Below, piece by piece: positions 8,754 to 17,145 of a stretch of DNA of 64,000 bases; position 1 is the stretch's first letter, and every line of letters begins with the position of its first letter. Origin of the DNA: Jiangella alkaliphila (lineage in GTDB: Bacteria > Actinomycetota > Actinomycetes > Jiangellales > Jiangellaceae). The stretch covers positions 1,488,001-1,552,000 of the forward strand of contig NZ_LT629791.1 in the NCBI RefSeq assembly GCF_900105925.1. The letters are read 5' to 3'. Both the position numbers and the translations under genes were made by a program. The notes under the pieces are model-generated. The model was given only the letters and a program-made list of their open reading frames with translations, did no database searches and was not told where the DNA came from.

Positions 8754-10742
8754 TCATGCGGCCGGGACGGCTGCGCGCACCGGCACCCTGATGGTGAACG
8801 TCGACCCGGCGCCGACCATGCTCGACACCGTCACTGTGCCGTCGTGCGCCTCGACCAGGTGCTTGGTGATGGCGAGGCCGAGACCGCTGCCGCCGGTGGC
8901 GCGGGTGCGCGAGGTGTCGGTGCGGTAGAAGCGGTCGAACAGGTGCTCCAGGTGCTCGGGCGCGATGCCGGGCCCGTCGTCGCGGACGGCGAGGACGACC
9001 TCGTCGGTGGCCACGTCGTGCGACACCCGGACGAGCACGGTGCTGCCGGAGCCTGAGTACTGGACGGCGTTGGCCACCAGGTTGCCCAGCGCCTGGCGCA
9101 GCCGCACCGGGTCGGCGTCGGCGACGACGGTCGAGGGCGCGGCGACGACCAGCTCGACCGACGACGCGGACGCGGACGGCTGGTGCGCGGCGACCACCTG
9201 GCGGGCCAGCTCGGCGACGTCGGTGTCCTCGCGGTGGACGCGCAGCATGCCGGCGTCGGCGAGGGCGAGGTCCTGCAGGTCGTCGATCAGACGTTGCAGC
9301 AGCGTGGACTCCTCCAGCAGCGACGTCACCAGCTGCGCGTCCATCGCCACGACGCCGTCCTCGGCCGCCTCGAGATAGCCGCGGACGTTGGCCAGCGGCG
9401 TGCGCAGCTCGTGCGCTATGTCGCTGACCATCGCCTTGCGCTGCCGCTCGTTCGCCTCGATCGAGGATGCCATCGCGTTGAACGCGTGCCCCAGCGCGGC
9501 CACCTCGTCGCGGCCGGTGACCTTGACCCGGGTGCCGCGGGCGCCGGCCGCGAGCCGCTGAGCGGCGTCGGTGAGGGTGCGGATCGGGTGCGACAGGCGC
9601 CGGCCGGCGAAGACGGTGACGCCGGTGGCGGCCGCGAGCACGCCCAGGCCGGTCAGCGCGGTCCGCACCCAGCCGTCGCCGGTGAACGCGTCGAACCGGT
9701 CGGTGGAACCGATGTACAGCAGCGCGGGGTCGGCGAGGAACGGCTCCATCGCCTGCTCGCCGGCCTGGACGGAGCAGTCGGCCAGCGCGGCGAGGGCGGT
9801 CGCGTCGGTGGAGTCGACGGAGAGCTGGATCAGGCCGGTCTCGGGGGAGAACGTGGGTGCCGCGGCGACGCCGGCCGCCGTGAGGCACTCCTCGGTCAGC
9901 CGCGCCTGCTCGCTGTTCAGCGCCTGGCTGGCCTCGCTGGCCAGCGACAGCTCCTTCGGCACGCACTCGCGGACGCTGGTGTCGACGGGTGCGACATCGA
10001 TGGTCTCCTGCGGCTTCTCCAGGACGGTGCCGACCGGGTCCGACGACGTCCGCAGCACCGTGCCGTCGGGGCTGACGAACAACCCGTCGGTCCCGAGCTG
10101 CTGCAGGCAGGCGTTGGCCTCGGCGACCAGCCGCTCGCGGGTCTTGGCCTCCTCCTCGGTCAGCCGCCAGTCCAGCGGCGTCGCCATCGGCCCGCTGACG
10201 ACGCTCAGCTCCGCGCTGGTGCCTTGCAGGCTGATGAGCTCGTCGGGCGGTGCGGTTTCGCTGCCGGGCTCCGGCGAGGCGTCGGCCGACGGCGCGTCCT
10301 CGCGGGCCACCCCGCCGCCACCGGCCCAGCCCTCGATGGCCATCGGCGCCGCGGCCGTCATCGCGAATCCGCCGTCCATGACGGCCAGCGGCGCCATGGG
10401 GTCGATCTCCGCGGTCGGGGTGGACGGCAGCGGCGGGGCGCCGCCGCCGGACGCGGCGGAGTCGGCCAGCACCTCGCCGCCGGGGTCGGTCACCGCGACC
10501 CGGTTCCCCGTCCGCTCGGCCAGCTCGTCGACCAAAGGGCCGACGCCGTCCCACGAGTCGTGGTTCTGTGCGTAGGCGGCCAGCGCCCCGTAGACGTCGG
10601 AGTCGGCCTCGAGGGTGCTCTCGAACTCGCCGCGGAGGCGCTGGCTGGTGCTCTGGGTGGTGAGCCAGGCGGTGCCGGCGATGGAGATGATCGCCACGCC
10701 GAGGAACAGCACGAGCAGGCGGACGAACAGGCTACGACGCAT
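8754..10742 (-). CDS. sensor histidine kinase with large extracytoplasmic domain
   Basis: 662 residues from the ATG at 10742 (MRRSLFVRLLVLF). One membrane helix at about 6-26 and another at 358-382 enclose a 330-residue outer sensor domain, which carries four cysteines (about residues 212, 260, 286, 323). HAMP follows, then the dimerisation/H-box SDIAHELRTPL with the phospho-accepting His near 444, then the ATPase boxes NLVANAVQYSG, DDGPGIAP and GGSGLGLAI. The start overlaps the end of the response-regulator gene by 11 bp, so the two are translationally coupled. It probably senses an envelope signal linked to the divergent export operon. Confidence 0.9.
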   Translation of the reverse strand: MRRSLFVRLLVLFLGVAIISIAGTAWLTTQSTSQRLRGEFESTLEADSDVYGALAAYAQNHDSWDGVGPLVDELAERTGNRVAVTDPGGEVLADSAASGGGAPPLPSTPTAEIDPMAPLAVMDGGFAMTAAAPMAIEGWAGGGGVAREDAPSADASPEPGSETAPPDELISLQGTSAELSVVSGPMATPLDWRLTEEEAKTRERLVAEANACLQQLGTDGLFVSPDGTVLRTSSDPVGTVLEKPQETIDVAPVDTSVRECVPKELSLASEASQALNSEQARLTEECLTAAGVAAAPTFSPETGLIQLSVDSTDATALAALADCSVQAGEQAMEPFLADPALLYIGSTDRFDAFTGDGWVRTALTGLGVLAAATGVTVFAGRRLSHPIRTLTDAAQRLAAGARGTRVKVTGRDEVAALGHAFNAMASSIEANERQRKAMVSDIAHELRTPLANVRGYLEAAEDGVVAMDAQLVTSLLEESTLLQRLIDDLQDLALADAGMLRVHREDTDVAELARQVVAAHQPSASASSVELVVAAPSTVVADADPVRLRQALGNLVANAVQYSGSGSTVLVRVSHDVATDEVVLAVRDDGPGIAPEHLEHLFDRFYRTDTSRTRATGGSGLGLAITKHLVEAHDGTVTVSSMVGAGSTFTIRVPVRAAVPAA

Positions 10743-11436
10743 CGCGCACTCCTGGTTGATCGGCCATCTTGTAGCCGACGCCATACACCGTCAGCAGGAA
10801 CGCCGGCGCCGCCGGATCGGTCTCGATCTTGCGCCGCAGGTTCATGACGTGCACGTCCACGGTTCGGTCCAGCGCATAGTGGTCGAAGCCGAACGCCTGC
10901 TCCAGCAGCTTCTGCCGCGGGAACACCCGGCCGGGCTCCGCGGCCAGGCAGGCCAGGATCTTGAACTCGGCCGGCGTCACGTCGATCTCGCGGCCGTCGA
11001 CGAACACCTGGTGCCGCGCGGTGTCGACCACGAGGTCGCCGATGCGCAGCCGCGAGTCGGCGGTCCGGAGCCGGTCGGCCCGCCGCAGGATGGTGCGGAC
11101 CCGGGCGACCAGCTCGCGCGGGCTGTACGGCTTGGTGAGGTAGTCGTCGGCGCCGAGGTCGAGACCGAGCAGCAGGTCGTCCTCGGTGGACCGCGCGGTC
11201 AGCATGATGATCGGGGTGTCGGACTCGGTGCGCAGGATGCGGCAGACGTCGAGGCCGTCGACGCGCGGCATCATCACGTCGAGCACCAGCAGGTCGGGCT
11301 CACGCCGCCGAGCCTCGTCCAGAGCGGTGCGCCCGTCGTGGGTGATGACGACGGAGTGACCCTCGCGCTCGAGGTAGCGGCGGACGAGCTCGGCCTGTTT
11401 GACGTCGTCCTCGGCCACGAGGATCCGGGCTCCCAT
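10732..11436 (-). CDS. OmpR-family response regulator
   Basis: 234 residues from the ATG at 11436. The receiver domain has the acidic pair at residues 10-11 (VAEDD), the phosphorylatable D53 (LLVLDVMMPRVDG) and the conserved lysine in LTKPYSPREL. The C-terminal winged helix ends RTVDVHVMNLRRKIE and VYGVGYKM, typical of OmpR/PhoB regulators. It is encoded just ahead of its kinase and divergent from the lipoprotein/export operon, whose promoter region carries phased repeats suited to an OmpR dimer. Confidence 0.92.
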   Translation of the reverse strand: MGARILVAEDDVKQAELVRRYLEREGHSVVITHDGRTALDEARRREPDLLVLDVMMPRVDGLDVCRILRTESDTPIIMLTARSTEDDLLLGLDLGADDYLTKPYSPRELVARVRTILRRADRLRTADSRLRIGDLVVDTARHQVFVDGREIDVTPAEFKILACLAAEPGRVFPRQKLLEQAFGFDHYALDRTVDVHVMNLRRKIETDPAAPAFLLTVYGVGYKMADQPGVRDAS

Positions 11437-11451
11437 GACATTCGAGTGTGG

Positions 11452-11515
11452 CAGGAACCTGTCAGGAACCTGTGAAGAGCGCCGATCTGACGGCTCCTTC
11501 ACAGGTTCTTCACAG
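11452..11515. promoter_or_regulatory. phased repeat operator between response regulator and export operon
   Basis: The divergent 100-bp gap holds two sets of repeats at 11-bp spacing, one in each orientation. CAGGAACCTGT occurs at 11452 and again at 11463, extended into CTGTGAAG. The inverted copies CTTCACAG lie at 11497-11504 and 11508-11515. One-turn direct repeats are the usual layout for OmpR-family dimers, so autoregulation plus control of the operon is the simple reading. Confidence 0.55.
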
Positions 11516-11536
11516 TGGACTTCGCACCCTCTAGGC

Positions 11537-12703
11537 ATGACGAATTGGCGAGCACGGGCCCGGCTGCTGGCGTTCGCCTGCGTGGCCGGTCTGGTCCTGA
11601 CCGGCTGTGGCGACGACGACGGCAGCGGCGGGCAGAACGACGGGACGAACGGCGACTCCGCGGACCAGGCCGGCGACGGCGAGGAGCTCAGCCCGCTGGA
11701 GGAGTACATGGGCGAGAACTCCGGCTTCGCCGGCGGCGGCCGGATGACGGTCGCCCTGTCCGCGGGGGACATGGACGAGGAGCAGCGCCAGCAGATGCGC
11801 CAGGTCGAGGAGCTGGTGGCCGCCTGCATGCAGGAGGCCGGCTTCGAGTACGTCCCGGTCGACCCGTTCGGCGGCGACACCGGTGAAGACCCGTTCGCGG
11901 AGGCCTATGCGCTCCCGCCGGACGAGTTCGCCCGCGAGTACGGCTACGGCATGACCACGCTCATGGACCCGAACAAGGGCGACGAGCAGGAGTCCACCGA
12001 CCCGAACGAGGCGATCCGCGAGGGCCTGTCCAAGACGGCCCTCGAGGAGTACTCCCGCACGCTCTGGGGTGACACGGTGCAGATGGCCGAGGGCGGCGGC
12101 GCCGTCTCCGTCGCGCCGGGGCCGGGCGGGACCGGCGCGCCAGTAGAGCCGGAGGACATGGGCTGCCACGGCGAGGCCAGCGCGGAGGTCTTCGGCGAGG
12201 ACGGCGGCATGATGAAGGGCCCGGACTTCAGCGAGTTCGAGGGCCTGTTCGAGGACCTGGAGGCGCTGCGCGAGCGGATCGAGAGCGACCCGCGCATCAT
12301 CGAGGCGACCGAGGCGTGGTCGGCGTGCATGGCCGAGGCCGGCTACAGCGAGTTCGACACGCCGACGGCCGCCGAGGACTCGGTCATGGAGCGGATGAGC
12401 GAGCTCTACGGCTGGGAGGACCAGGGCTCCGGCGACGACACCAGCGAGGACGGCCCGAGCGTCACCATGGGCGGCCCCGACGAGGTCGACGTCGACGAGG
12501 CGGCGCTGGCGGAGCTGCAGGAGTACGAGATCGCGGTCGCGACCGCCGACTACGACTGCGAGGAGCAGGAGTTCGTCGACGTCCAGCAGGAGGTCGCGTG
12601 GGGCTTCGAGGAGGACTTCGTCGAGGAGCACCGGGCCGAGCTGGAGCGCTATCGCGACGCGATGGCGGAGGGCCCGGCGGGTAACGCCGGTGGCGTCGGG
12701 TGA
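11537..12703 (+). CDS. acidic secreted lipoprotein
   Basis: 388 residues from the ATG at 11537. The signal peptide ends in a lipobox LVLTGC (Cys near residue 24), so it should be lipidated and outward facing. The mature protein is very acidic. It carries two copies of a short cysteine motif, ELVAACMQEAGFEY near residue 95 and AWSACMAEAGYSEF near 260, plus two further cysteines (MGCHGEA and YDCEEQEF). No enzyme family is recognisable. It is translationally coupled to the next gene by a GTGA overlap and probably acts with the adaptor and transporter behind it. Confidence 0.8.
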   Translation: MTNWRARARLLAFACVAGLVLTGCGDDDGSGGQNDGTNGDSADQAGDGEELSPLEEYMGENSGFAGGGRMTVALSAGDMDEEQRQQMRQVEELVAACMQEAGFEYVPVDPFGGDTGEDPFAEAYALPPDEFAREYGYGMTTLMDPNKGDEQESTDPNEAIREGLSKTALEEYSRTLWGDTVQMAEGGGAVSVAPGPGGTGAPVEPEDMGCHGEASAEVFGEDGGMMKGPDFSEFEGLFEDLEALRERIESDPRIIEATEAWSACMAEAGYSEFDTPTAAEDSVMERMSELYGWEDQGSGDDTSEDGPSVTMGGPDEVDVDEAALAELQEYEIAVATADYDCEEQEFVDVQQEVAWGFEEDFVEEHRAELERYRDAMAEGPAGNAGGVG

Positions 12704-14040
12704 GCCGAGCGCGCAGCCGGACCCTCCTCATCGTCGGCGGCACTGCCGTCATCGCCCTGGGCGCCGGCATCTTCGCCGGCACCCGCATCACCTCTCCCGC
12801 CGACGCCATCGCGCGGACGGCCGCGCCCGAGGCGTCCGAGGTCACGGTGCCGGTTGAGCTGCGGGCGCTGAACAGCGAGGTGGTGACCCGCGGTGACGTG
12901 ACCGCGGCCGGCGCCGTCGACGTCACGCCGGAGACCGGCGGACTGGAGACGCCGCCGATCGTGACCGGCCAGGTGCCGGAGGTCGGCGCGGAGATCGCGG
13001 AGGGCGCGGCCCTGCTGGAGATCGTCGGCCGGCCGCTGATCGCGCTGGCCGGCGAGTTGCCCATGTACCGGTCGATGCGGCCGGGCATGAGCGGCCCCGA
13101 CGTCGAGCAGCTGGAGATCACGCTGGACCGGCTCGGGCTGGATCCGGGCGAGGTCGACGACGAGTACACCGCGTCGACCGGGGACGCCGTCGAGGAGCTG
13201 TTCGAGCGGATCGGCTACGAGCCGCCGGCGCCGGACCCGCAGGCCGAGGCCGAGCTGGACGCCGCGAACGACGCCGTCGAACAGGCCGAGGACGCGGTCG
13301 AAGACGCCGAGGACGCGCTCGACGCGGCGGCGCCCGGACCGGACGGCGCACCGGCCGACGAGGACGCACTCGAGGACGCGGTGGAGGACGCCCGCGACCA
13401 GCTGGCCGACGCACAGACCGCTCGCGACGAGGCCGCGGCCGCCGCAGGCACGCCGCTGCCCGCGTCCGAGGTGGTGTTCGTGCCGAGCCTGCCGCGGCGC
13501 GTCGACGAGGTGCACGTCCGCCGCGGTGGCCAGATCGACGGCGCCGTCATGTCGGTGAGCGGCGCCTCGCTGGTCGTCACCGCGAACGTGGACGACGCCG
13601 ACCACGAGCTGCTGGCCGTGGAGCAGGCGGTGTCCATCGAGCTGCCCACCGGCGAGCAGGTGCCCGGCACCATCACGGCGATCGCCGAGGCCGAGGGCGA
13701 GGGCGCCACCGGCTGGGACGTCACCGTCACGCCGGGCGAGCTGACGCCGGAGCAGGCCGAGGCGCTGCGCGGCCAGAACGTCCGCATCACGGTGCCGATC
13801 GAGAGCACCGAGGGCGACGTGCTCGCCGTCCCGCTGGCGGCGCTCACCGCCGGGCCGGGCGGCGAGTCGCGGGTCGAGGTCATGCGCGACGGCGTCGCCG
13901 AGCTGGTCGAGGTCGAGGTCGGCCTGACCGCCCAGGGCTTTGCCGAGGTCACGGCCGTCGACGGCACCCTCGCCGAGGGTGACCTGGTGGTCGTCGGCGA
14001 CGGCGGCGACGGCACCGACGACGAGGGTGGTGAGGAGTGA
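12700..14040 (+). CDS. periplasmic adaptor (HlyD/MacA-like) with peptidoglycan-binding-like segment
   Basis: 446 residues, starting with a GTG that overlaps the previous stop. An N-terminal membrane helix (residues 8-27) anchors an outer domain. Residues about 128-170 (SGPDVEQLEITLDRLGLDPG...) resemble a PG_binding_1 repeat. Residues 175-250 are an acidic Ala/Asp/Glu-rich coiled coil. Lipoyl/beta-barrel-like segments follow (VDEVHVRRGGQID, TVTPGELT..., LAVPLAALTAG). The order adaptor, ATPase, permease is that of MacA-MacB-type tripartite export. It overlaps the ATPase start by 4 bp. Confidence 0.8.
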   Translation: MSRARSRTLLIVGGTAVIALGAGIFAGTRITSPADAIARTAAPEASEVTVPVELRALNSEVVTRGDVTAAGAVDVTPETGGLETPPIVTGQVPEVGAEIAEGAALLEIVGRPLIALAGELPMYRSMRPGMSGPDVEQLEITLDRLGLDPGEVDDEYTASTGDAVEELFERIGYEPPAPDPQAEAELDAANDAVEQAEDAVEDAEDALDAAAPGPDGAPADEDALEDAVEDARDQLADAQTARDEAAAAAGTPLPASEVVFVPSLPRRVDEVHVRRGGQIDGAVMSVSGASLVVTANVDDADHELLAVEQAVSIELPTGEQVPGTITAIAEAEGEGATGWDVTVTPGELTPEQAEALRGQNVRITVPIESTEGDVLAVPLAALTAGPGGESRVEVMRDGVAELVEVEVGLTAQGFAEVTAVDGTLAEGDLVVVGDGGDGTDDEGGEE

Positions 14041-14759
14041 CGCCGCCGGTGGTCGAGATGAGCGGCGTGGGCCGGGTGTACCCCGGCCCGCCGCGCGTCG
14101 AGGCCGTCCGCGACGTCGACCTCACCATCGCGTCGGGCGAGTACCTGTCGATCATCGGGCCGTCCGGATCGGGCAAGTCGACGCTGCTGCACCTGCTCGG
14201 GCTGCTGGACCGGCCCTCGCACGGCGTCTACCGGCTGGACGGCGTCGACGTCAGCACGCTGTCCGAGCGGCGCCGCACCCGGGTGCGTGGCGAGCGGATC
14301 GGCTTCGTGTTCCAGGCCTTCCACCTGCTGCCGCACCGCAGCGTGCTGGAGAACGTCGAGCTGGCGATGATCTACCTGCGGGTGCCGCGGCGGGACCGGA
14401 CGGCGCGCGCGACGGCCACGCTGGAACGGGTCGGGCTCGGGCACCGGCTGGACTTCGACCCGATCACGCTGTCCGGCGGCGAGCGGCAGCGGGTGGCCAT
14501 CGCCCGGGCGCTGGTCGCGCAGCCGAGCCTGTTGCTGGCCGACGAGCCGACCGGCAACCTCGACTCGGGCAACGCGGCGTCGGTGCTGGACCTGTTCGAC
14601 GAGCTGCACGCCGAGGGCCTCACGCTCGCCGTCATCACCCACGACGACGGCGTCAGCGCGCGGGCGCAGCGGCGGGTCCGCATCGTCGACGGAACGGTGA
14701 GCCGACAAGCGAGCGCAGCCGTCGGCGCGAGGGACGAGCGCCTGGTGCGGAGCGAGTGA
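14037..14759 (+). CDS. ABC transporter ATP-binding protein (MacB/LolD type)
   Basis: 240 residues from a GTG overlapping the preceding stop. Walker A is GPSGSGKSTLLHLLG, the Q-loop is FVFQAFHLLPHRS, the signature is LSGGERQRVAIARAL and Walker B/D-loop is LLLADEPTGNLDS. The H-loop His is in VITHDD. The family powers export or lipoprotein release by FtsX-like permeases, and such a permease follows 60 bp later. The C-terminus runs into a charged tail. Confidence 0.92.
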   Translation: MTPPVVEMSGVGRVYPGPPRVEAVRDVDLTIASGEYLSIIGPSGSGKSTLLHLLGLLDRPSHGVYRLDGVDVSTLSERRRTRVRGERIGFVFQAFHLLPHRSVLENVELAMIYLRVPRRDRTARATATLERVGLGHRLDFDPITLSGGERQRVAIARALVAQPSLLLADEPTGNLDSGNAASVLDLFDELHAEGLTLAVITHDDGVSARAQRRVRIVDGTVSRQASAAVGARDERLVRSE

Positions 14760-14819
14760 GGAGGCGAACGTGACCATGAAGCACAGCATGTCCGACGTCG
14801 CGGCGGCCGGGGTGGTCGC

Positions 14820-16052
14820 ATGAGACGGCCGCGACAGCGGCTGACCCGCGGCGGGCGCCGGATGACGTTGCGCGATCTGCTCGGCGAGTCGCTCGCCGGG
14901 GTGGCCGCCCGGCCGTCGCGGCTGGCGCTGACGACCTTGGGCACGGTGCTGGGCATCGCGGCGCTGGTGGCGACGATCGGGCTCGGTCAGACCGCGGCCG
15001 GGCAGATCTCCGACCGGTTCGATGCCGTCGCGGCCACCAGGGTCACCGTCGAGCCGGGGGAGACCGACGGGCCGGACGGCGAGGTCGCACTGACCCAGCT
15101 CCCGTGGGACGCGCCGGAGCGGATGAAGCGGCTGACCGGCGTCGCGTCGGCCGGGATCTTCGCGACCGTCGACGTCGGTGGTGACCCGGTCCGCGGCGTG
15201 CCGTACGGGACGCAGGAGCAGACCGTGCCGGTCGCGGCCGCGTCGGCCGGCCTGTTCGAGGCGCTCGGCGCGGACCTCGCCGGTGGCCGGTTCTTCGACG
15301 AGGGGCACGACGAGCGCGGCGACGCCGTCGTCGTCCTCGGCCGGTACGCCGCCGACCGGCTCGGCATCAACCGGGTGGACTCGCAGCCGTCGATCTTCAT
15401 CGGCGACCGCGCGTTCACGGTGATCGGGATCCTGGACGCCGTCGACTACCGGTCAGAGCTGCAGGACTCGGTGATCATGCCGATGACGACCGCCCGGGAG
15501 CTGTACGGGCTGGAGGCGCCCGAGGTGCTGGAGGTCCGGACCGATCTCGGTGCCGCCCAGCTGATCGGCCGGCAGGCGCCGATCGCCGTCGACCCGAACA
15601 ACCCCGACCTGCTCGACGTGTCCGCGCCGCCCGCGCCGGGCTCGCTGCGCGACAACGTGTCGGCCGACGTCAACGGGCTGTTCCTGGCGCTCGGCGGACT
15701 GGCGTTGCTGGTCGGCGGACTGGGCATCGCGAACGTCACGCTGCTGTCGGTGCTGGAGCGGGTGTCCGAGATCGGGCTGCGGCGGGCGGTCGGCGCGGGC
15801 CGGTCGCACGTCGCCGGGCAGTTCCTGATCGAGAGCGGGATCGTCGGGTTCCTCGGTGGGCTGATCGGGTCGACCGTCGGCGTGCTGGCGACGGTCGGCG
15901 TGTCGGTGGTGCGCGACTGGACGCCGCTGCTGGACACCAGGCTCGCGCTGGTGGCGCCGCTGCTCGGCGGCCTGATCGGGCTCGTAGCGGGGGCGTACCC
16001 GGCCTGGCGCGCGTCCGCGGTCGAGCCGATCACGGCGTTGCGCAGTGGCTGA
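14820..16052 (+). CDS. ABC transporter permease (MacB/FtsX type)
   Basis: 410 residues. One membrane helix lies near residues 38-58, a large extracytoplasmic MacB_PCD-like domain covers about 60-280, and three helices follow at about 285-305, 337-357 and 375-395. The segment ANVTLLSVLERVSEIGLRRAVGA is the typical FtsX coupling region, and YPAWRASAVEPITALRSG is the family C-terminus. It completes the adaptor-ATPase-permease operon. The ATG at 14820 overlaps a possible 18-codon leader frame (14770-14823) by four bases; that frame is too short to judge. The 14862 ATG (MTLRDLL) is a possible alternative start. Confidence 0.88.
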   Translation: MRRPRQRLTRGGRRMTLRDLLGESLAGVAARPSRLALTTLGTVLGIAALVATIGLGQTAAGQISDRFDAVAATRVTVEPGETDGPDGEVALTQLPWDAPERMKRLTGVASAGIFATVDVGGDPVRGVPYGTQEQTVPVAAASAGLFEALGADLAGGRFFDEGHDERGDAVVVLGRYAADRLGINRVDSQPSIFIGDRAFTVIGILDAVDYRSELQDSVIMPMTTARELYGLEAPEVLEVRTDLGAAQLIGRQAPIAVDPNNPDLLDVSAPPAPGSLRDNVSADVNGLFLALGGLALLVGGLGIANVTLLSVLERVSEIGLRRAVGAGRSHVAGQFLIESGIVGFLGGLIGSTVGVLATVGVSVVRDWTPLLDTRLALVAPLLGGLIGLVAGAYPAWRASAVEPITALRSG

Positions 16053-16077
16053 CGTTGTGGGTTCGGTGGGGTCCGGC

Positions 16078-16172
16078 GGAGGGGGCGGTGGATGCTGCGC
16101 CGGCTCCGCTTCGCGGCGGTGAAGCATGCCGCGTGCGCTCTTGACGCCGGCTCCGCATCCACCGCCCCCTCC
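16078..16172. repeat. long inverted repeat between convergent genes
   Basis: An 18-bp perfect inverted repeat (left arm 16078-16095, GGAGGGGGCGGTGGATGC; right arm 16155-16172) encloses 59 bp, which itself contains CCGGCTCC twice. It lies between the permease stop and the convergent MarR-type gene. It could act as a bidirectional terminator or be a member of a dispersed palindromic repeat family. Confidence 0.55.
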
Positions 16173-16190
16173 ACCTGGGTGGCCCCCTCC

Positions 16191-16910
16191 CTAGCTCGGG
16201 GCGGCCTTCGTGTGGAGGACCTCGCGGGCCTGCTCGGCGGCGCGGGTGATGCTCTCGGCGACGAAGTCGACGAAGCGGGCGATGTTCTCGAGGCGGATGC
16301 CGGCCGGGGTACCGCGGCCCAGGACGCCGACGCCCTGCCGTGCGGTCTCGGCGAGCAGGATGTTGGTCCGGGCGCTGGCGAGCATGGATTGGTACCAGAC
16401 CTCGTTGTCGGCGACGTAGCGCTCGCGCCGGCCCTCGTCGCGACGGCGGAGCACGAGGCCCTGGTGCTCGAGGAACGTGATCGCCTTCGAGATCGACGCC
16501 GGGCTGACCTGGAGCCGCTGGACCAGCTCGGCCGCGGTGAGGCTGCCGGCGTCGATGGTGAAGAGGCAGGTCAGCACCTGGGCCGAGATGCGCGGCAAGC
16601 CCTGCTGCATGAGGAGGGTGGTGAAGGTCTCCTCGTACTCCCGCACGGCCTCGGCGTCGCGCCCGTGGGCCTGCGGGAGCGCCTGCGGCCCGCGGGGCGC
16701 GGCCGGCCGGCGCCGGTGGGCGCGGCGTTCGGTGGCGCGATGGGCCAGCTCGGCGCGGTAGTCGGCGGGGCCGCCGTTGCGCATGACCTCGCGCGTGATG
16801 GTCGACGTGGGGCGGTCGAGCCGCCGTGCGATCTCCGCGTAGGCGAGGTCGTCGGCCAGGCCCAGCGCGATCTGCTGGCGTTCCCGCTGGGTGAGCCTGC
16901 CTCCCGGCAT
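16191..16910 (-). CDS. MarR/GbsR-type regulator with extra N-terminal helix-turn-helix
   Basis: 239 residues from the ATG at 16910. The first 50 residues (LTQRERQQIALGLADDLAYAEIA, RRLDRPTSTITREVMRNGG) form a helix-turn-helix like that at the head of IS30-family transposases. From about 90 onward there is a MarR/GbsR-type winged helix (LTAAELVQRLQVSPASISKAI, FLEHQGLVLRRRDEGRRERY). No DDE catalytic region is present, so it is a regulator and not a transposase. It is divergent from the DUF4097 gene at 17146, and TTGCAA boxes lie in between. Confidence 0.75.
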   Translation of the reverse strand: MPGGRLTQRERQQIALGLADDLAYAEIARRLDRPTSTITREVMRNGGPADYRAELAHRATERRAHRRRPAAPRGPQALPQAHGRDAEAVREYEETFTTLLMQQGLPRISAQVLTCLFTIDAGSLTAAELVQRLQVSPASISKAITFLEHQGLVLRRRDEGRRERYVADNEVWYQSMLASARTNILLAETARQGVGVLGRGTPAGIRLENIARFVDFVAESITRAAEQAREVLHTKAAPS

Positions 16911-16967
16911 CGTGTGGTCTCCTCACGTGCGTCTCGAATGCCTCCAGCGTAGCCTTCAGCGCTCATC

Positions 16968-17021
16968 CATTGCAACGTCGTCACGGTGGGATGTTGCATT
17001 GAAATCTGCTCCATTGCAATG
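16968..17021. promoter_or_regulatory. three CATTGCAA-type boxes in the divergent promoter
   Basis: CATTGCAAC (16968-16976), GTTGCATTG (16993-17001, opposite orientation) and the perfect palindrome CATTGCAATG (17012-17021) lie in an unusually AT-rich gap between the MarR-type gene and the DUF4097 gene. Boxes one and two form an inverted pair (TGCAAC...GTTGCA). They are plausible operators for the adjacent regulator. Confidence 0.5.
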
Positions 17022-17145
17022 ATTTGGCCGCAGTTACCTGCGATAACGCCGTTCCGGTGCAACGACATGATTGCCAAAACGTCGAACGCAACGTAGCGTT
17101 TCCATCATCAGAAACAACAACACGCGACCACAGGAGCTGAGCACG

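Noticed and set aside
9183-10847. 554-codon plus-strand frame opposite the histidine kinase
   Set aside because: It is the antisense shadow of a clear kinase gene; composition is Gly/Arg-rich with no family features.
14770-14823. 18-codon frame with a GAGGAGG site between the ABC ATPase and permease genes
   Set aside because: It might be a coupling leader, but there is no repeat or conservation evidence within the window, so it is noted only in the permease entry.
16191-16910. IS30-type transposase
   Set aside because: Only the N-terminal helix-turn-helix resembles IS30. The rest is a MarR/GbsR-type winged helix and there are no catalytic DDE residues or terminal inverted repeats.
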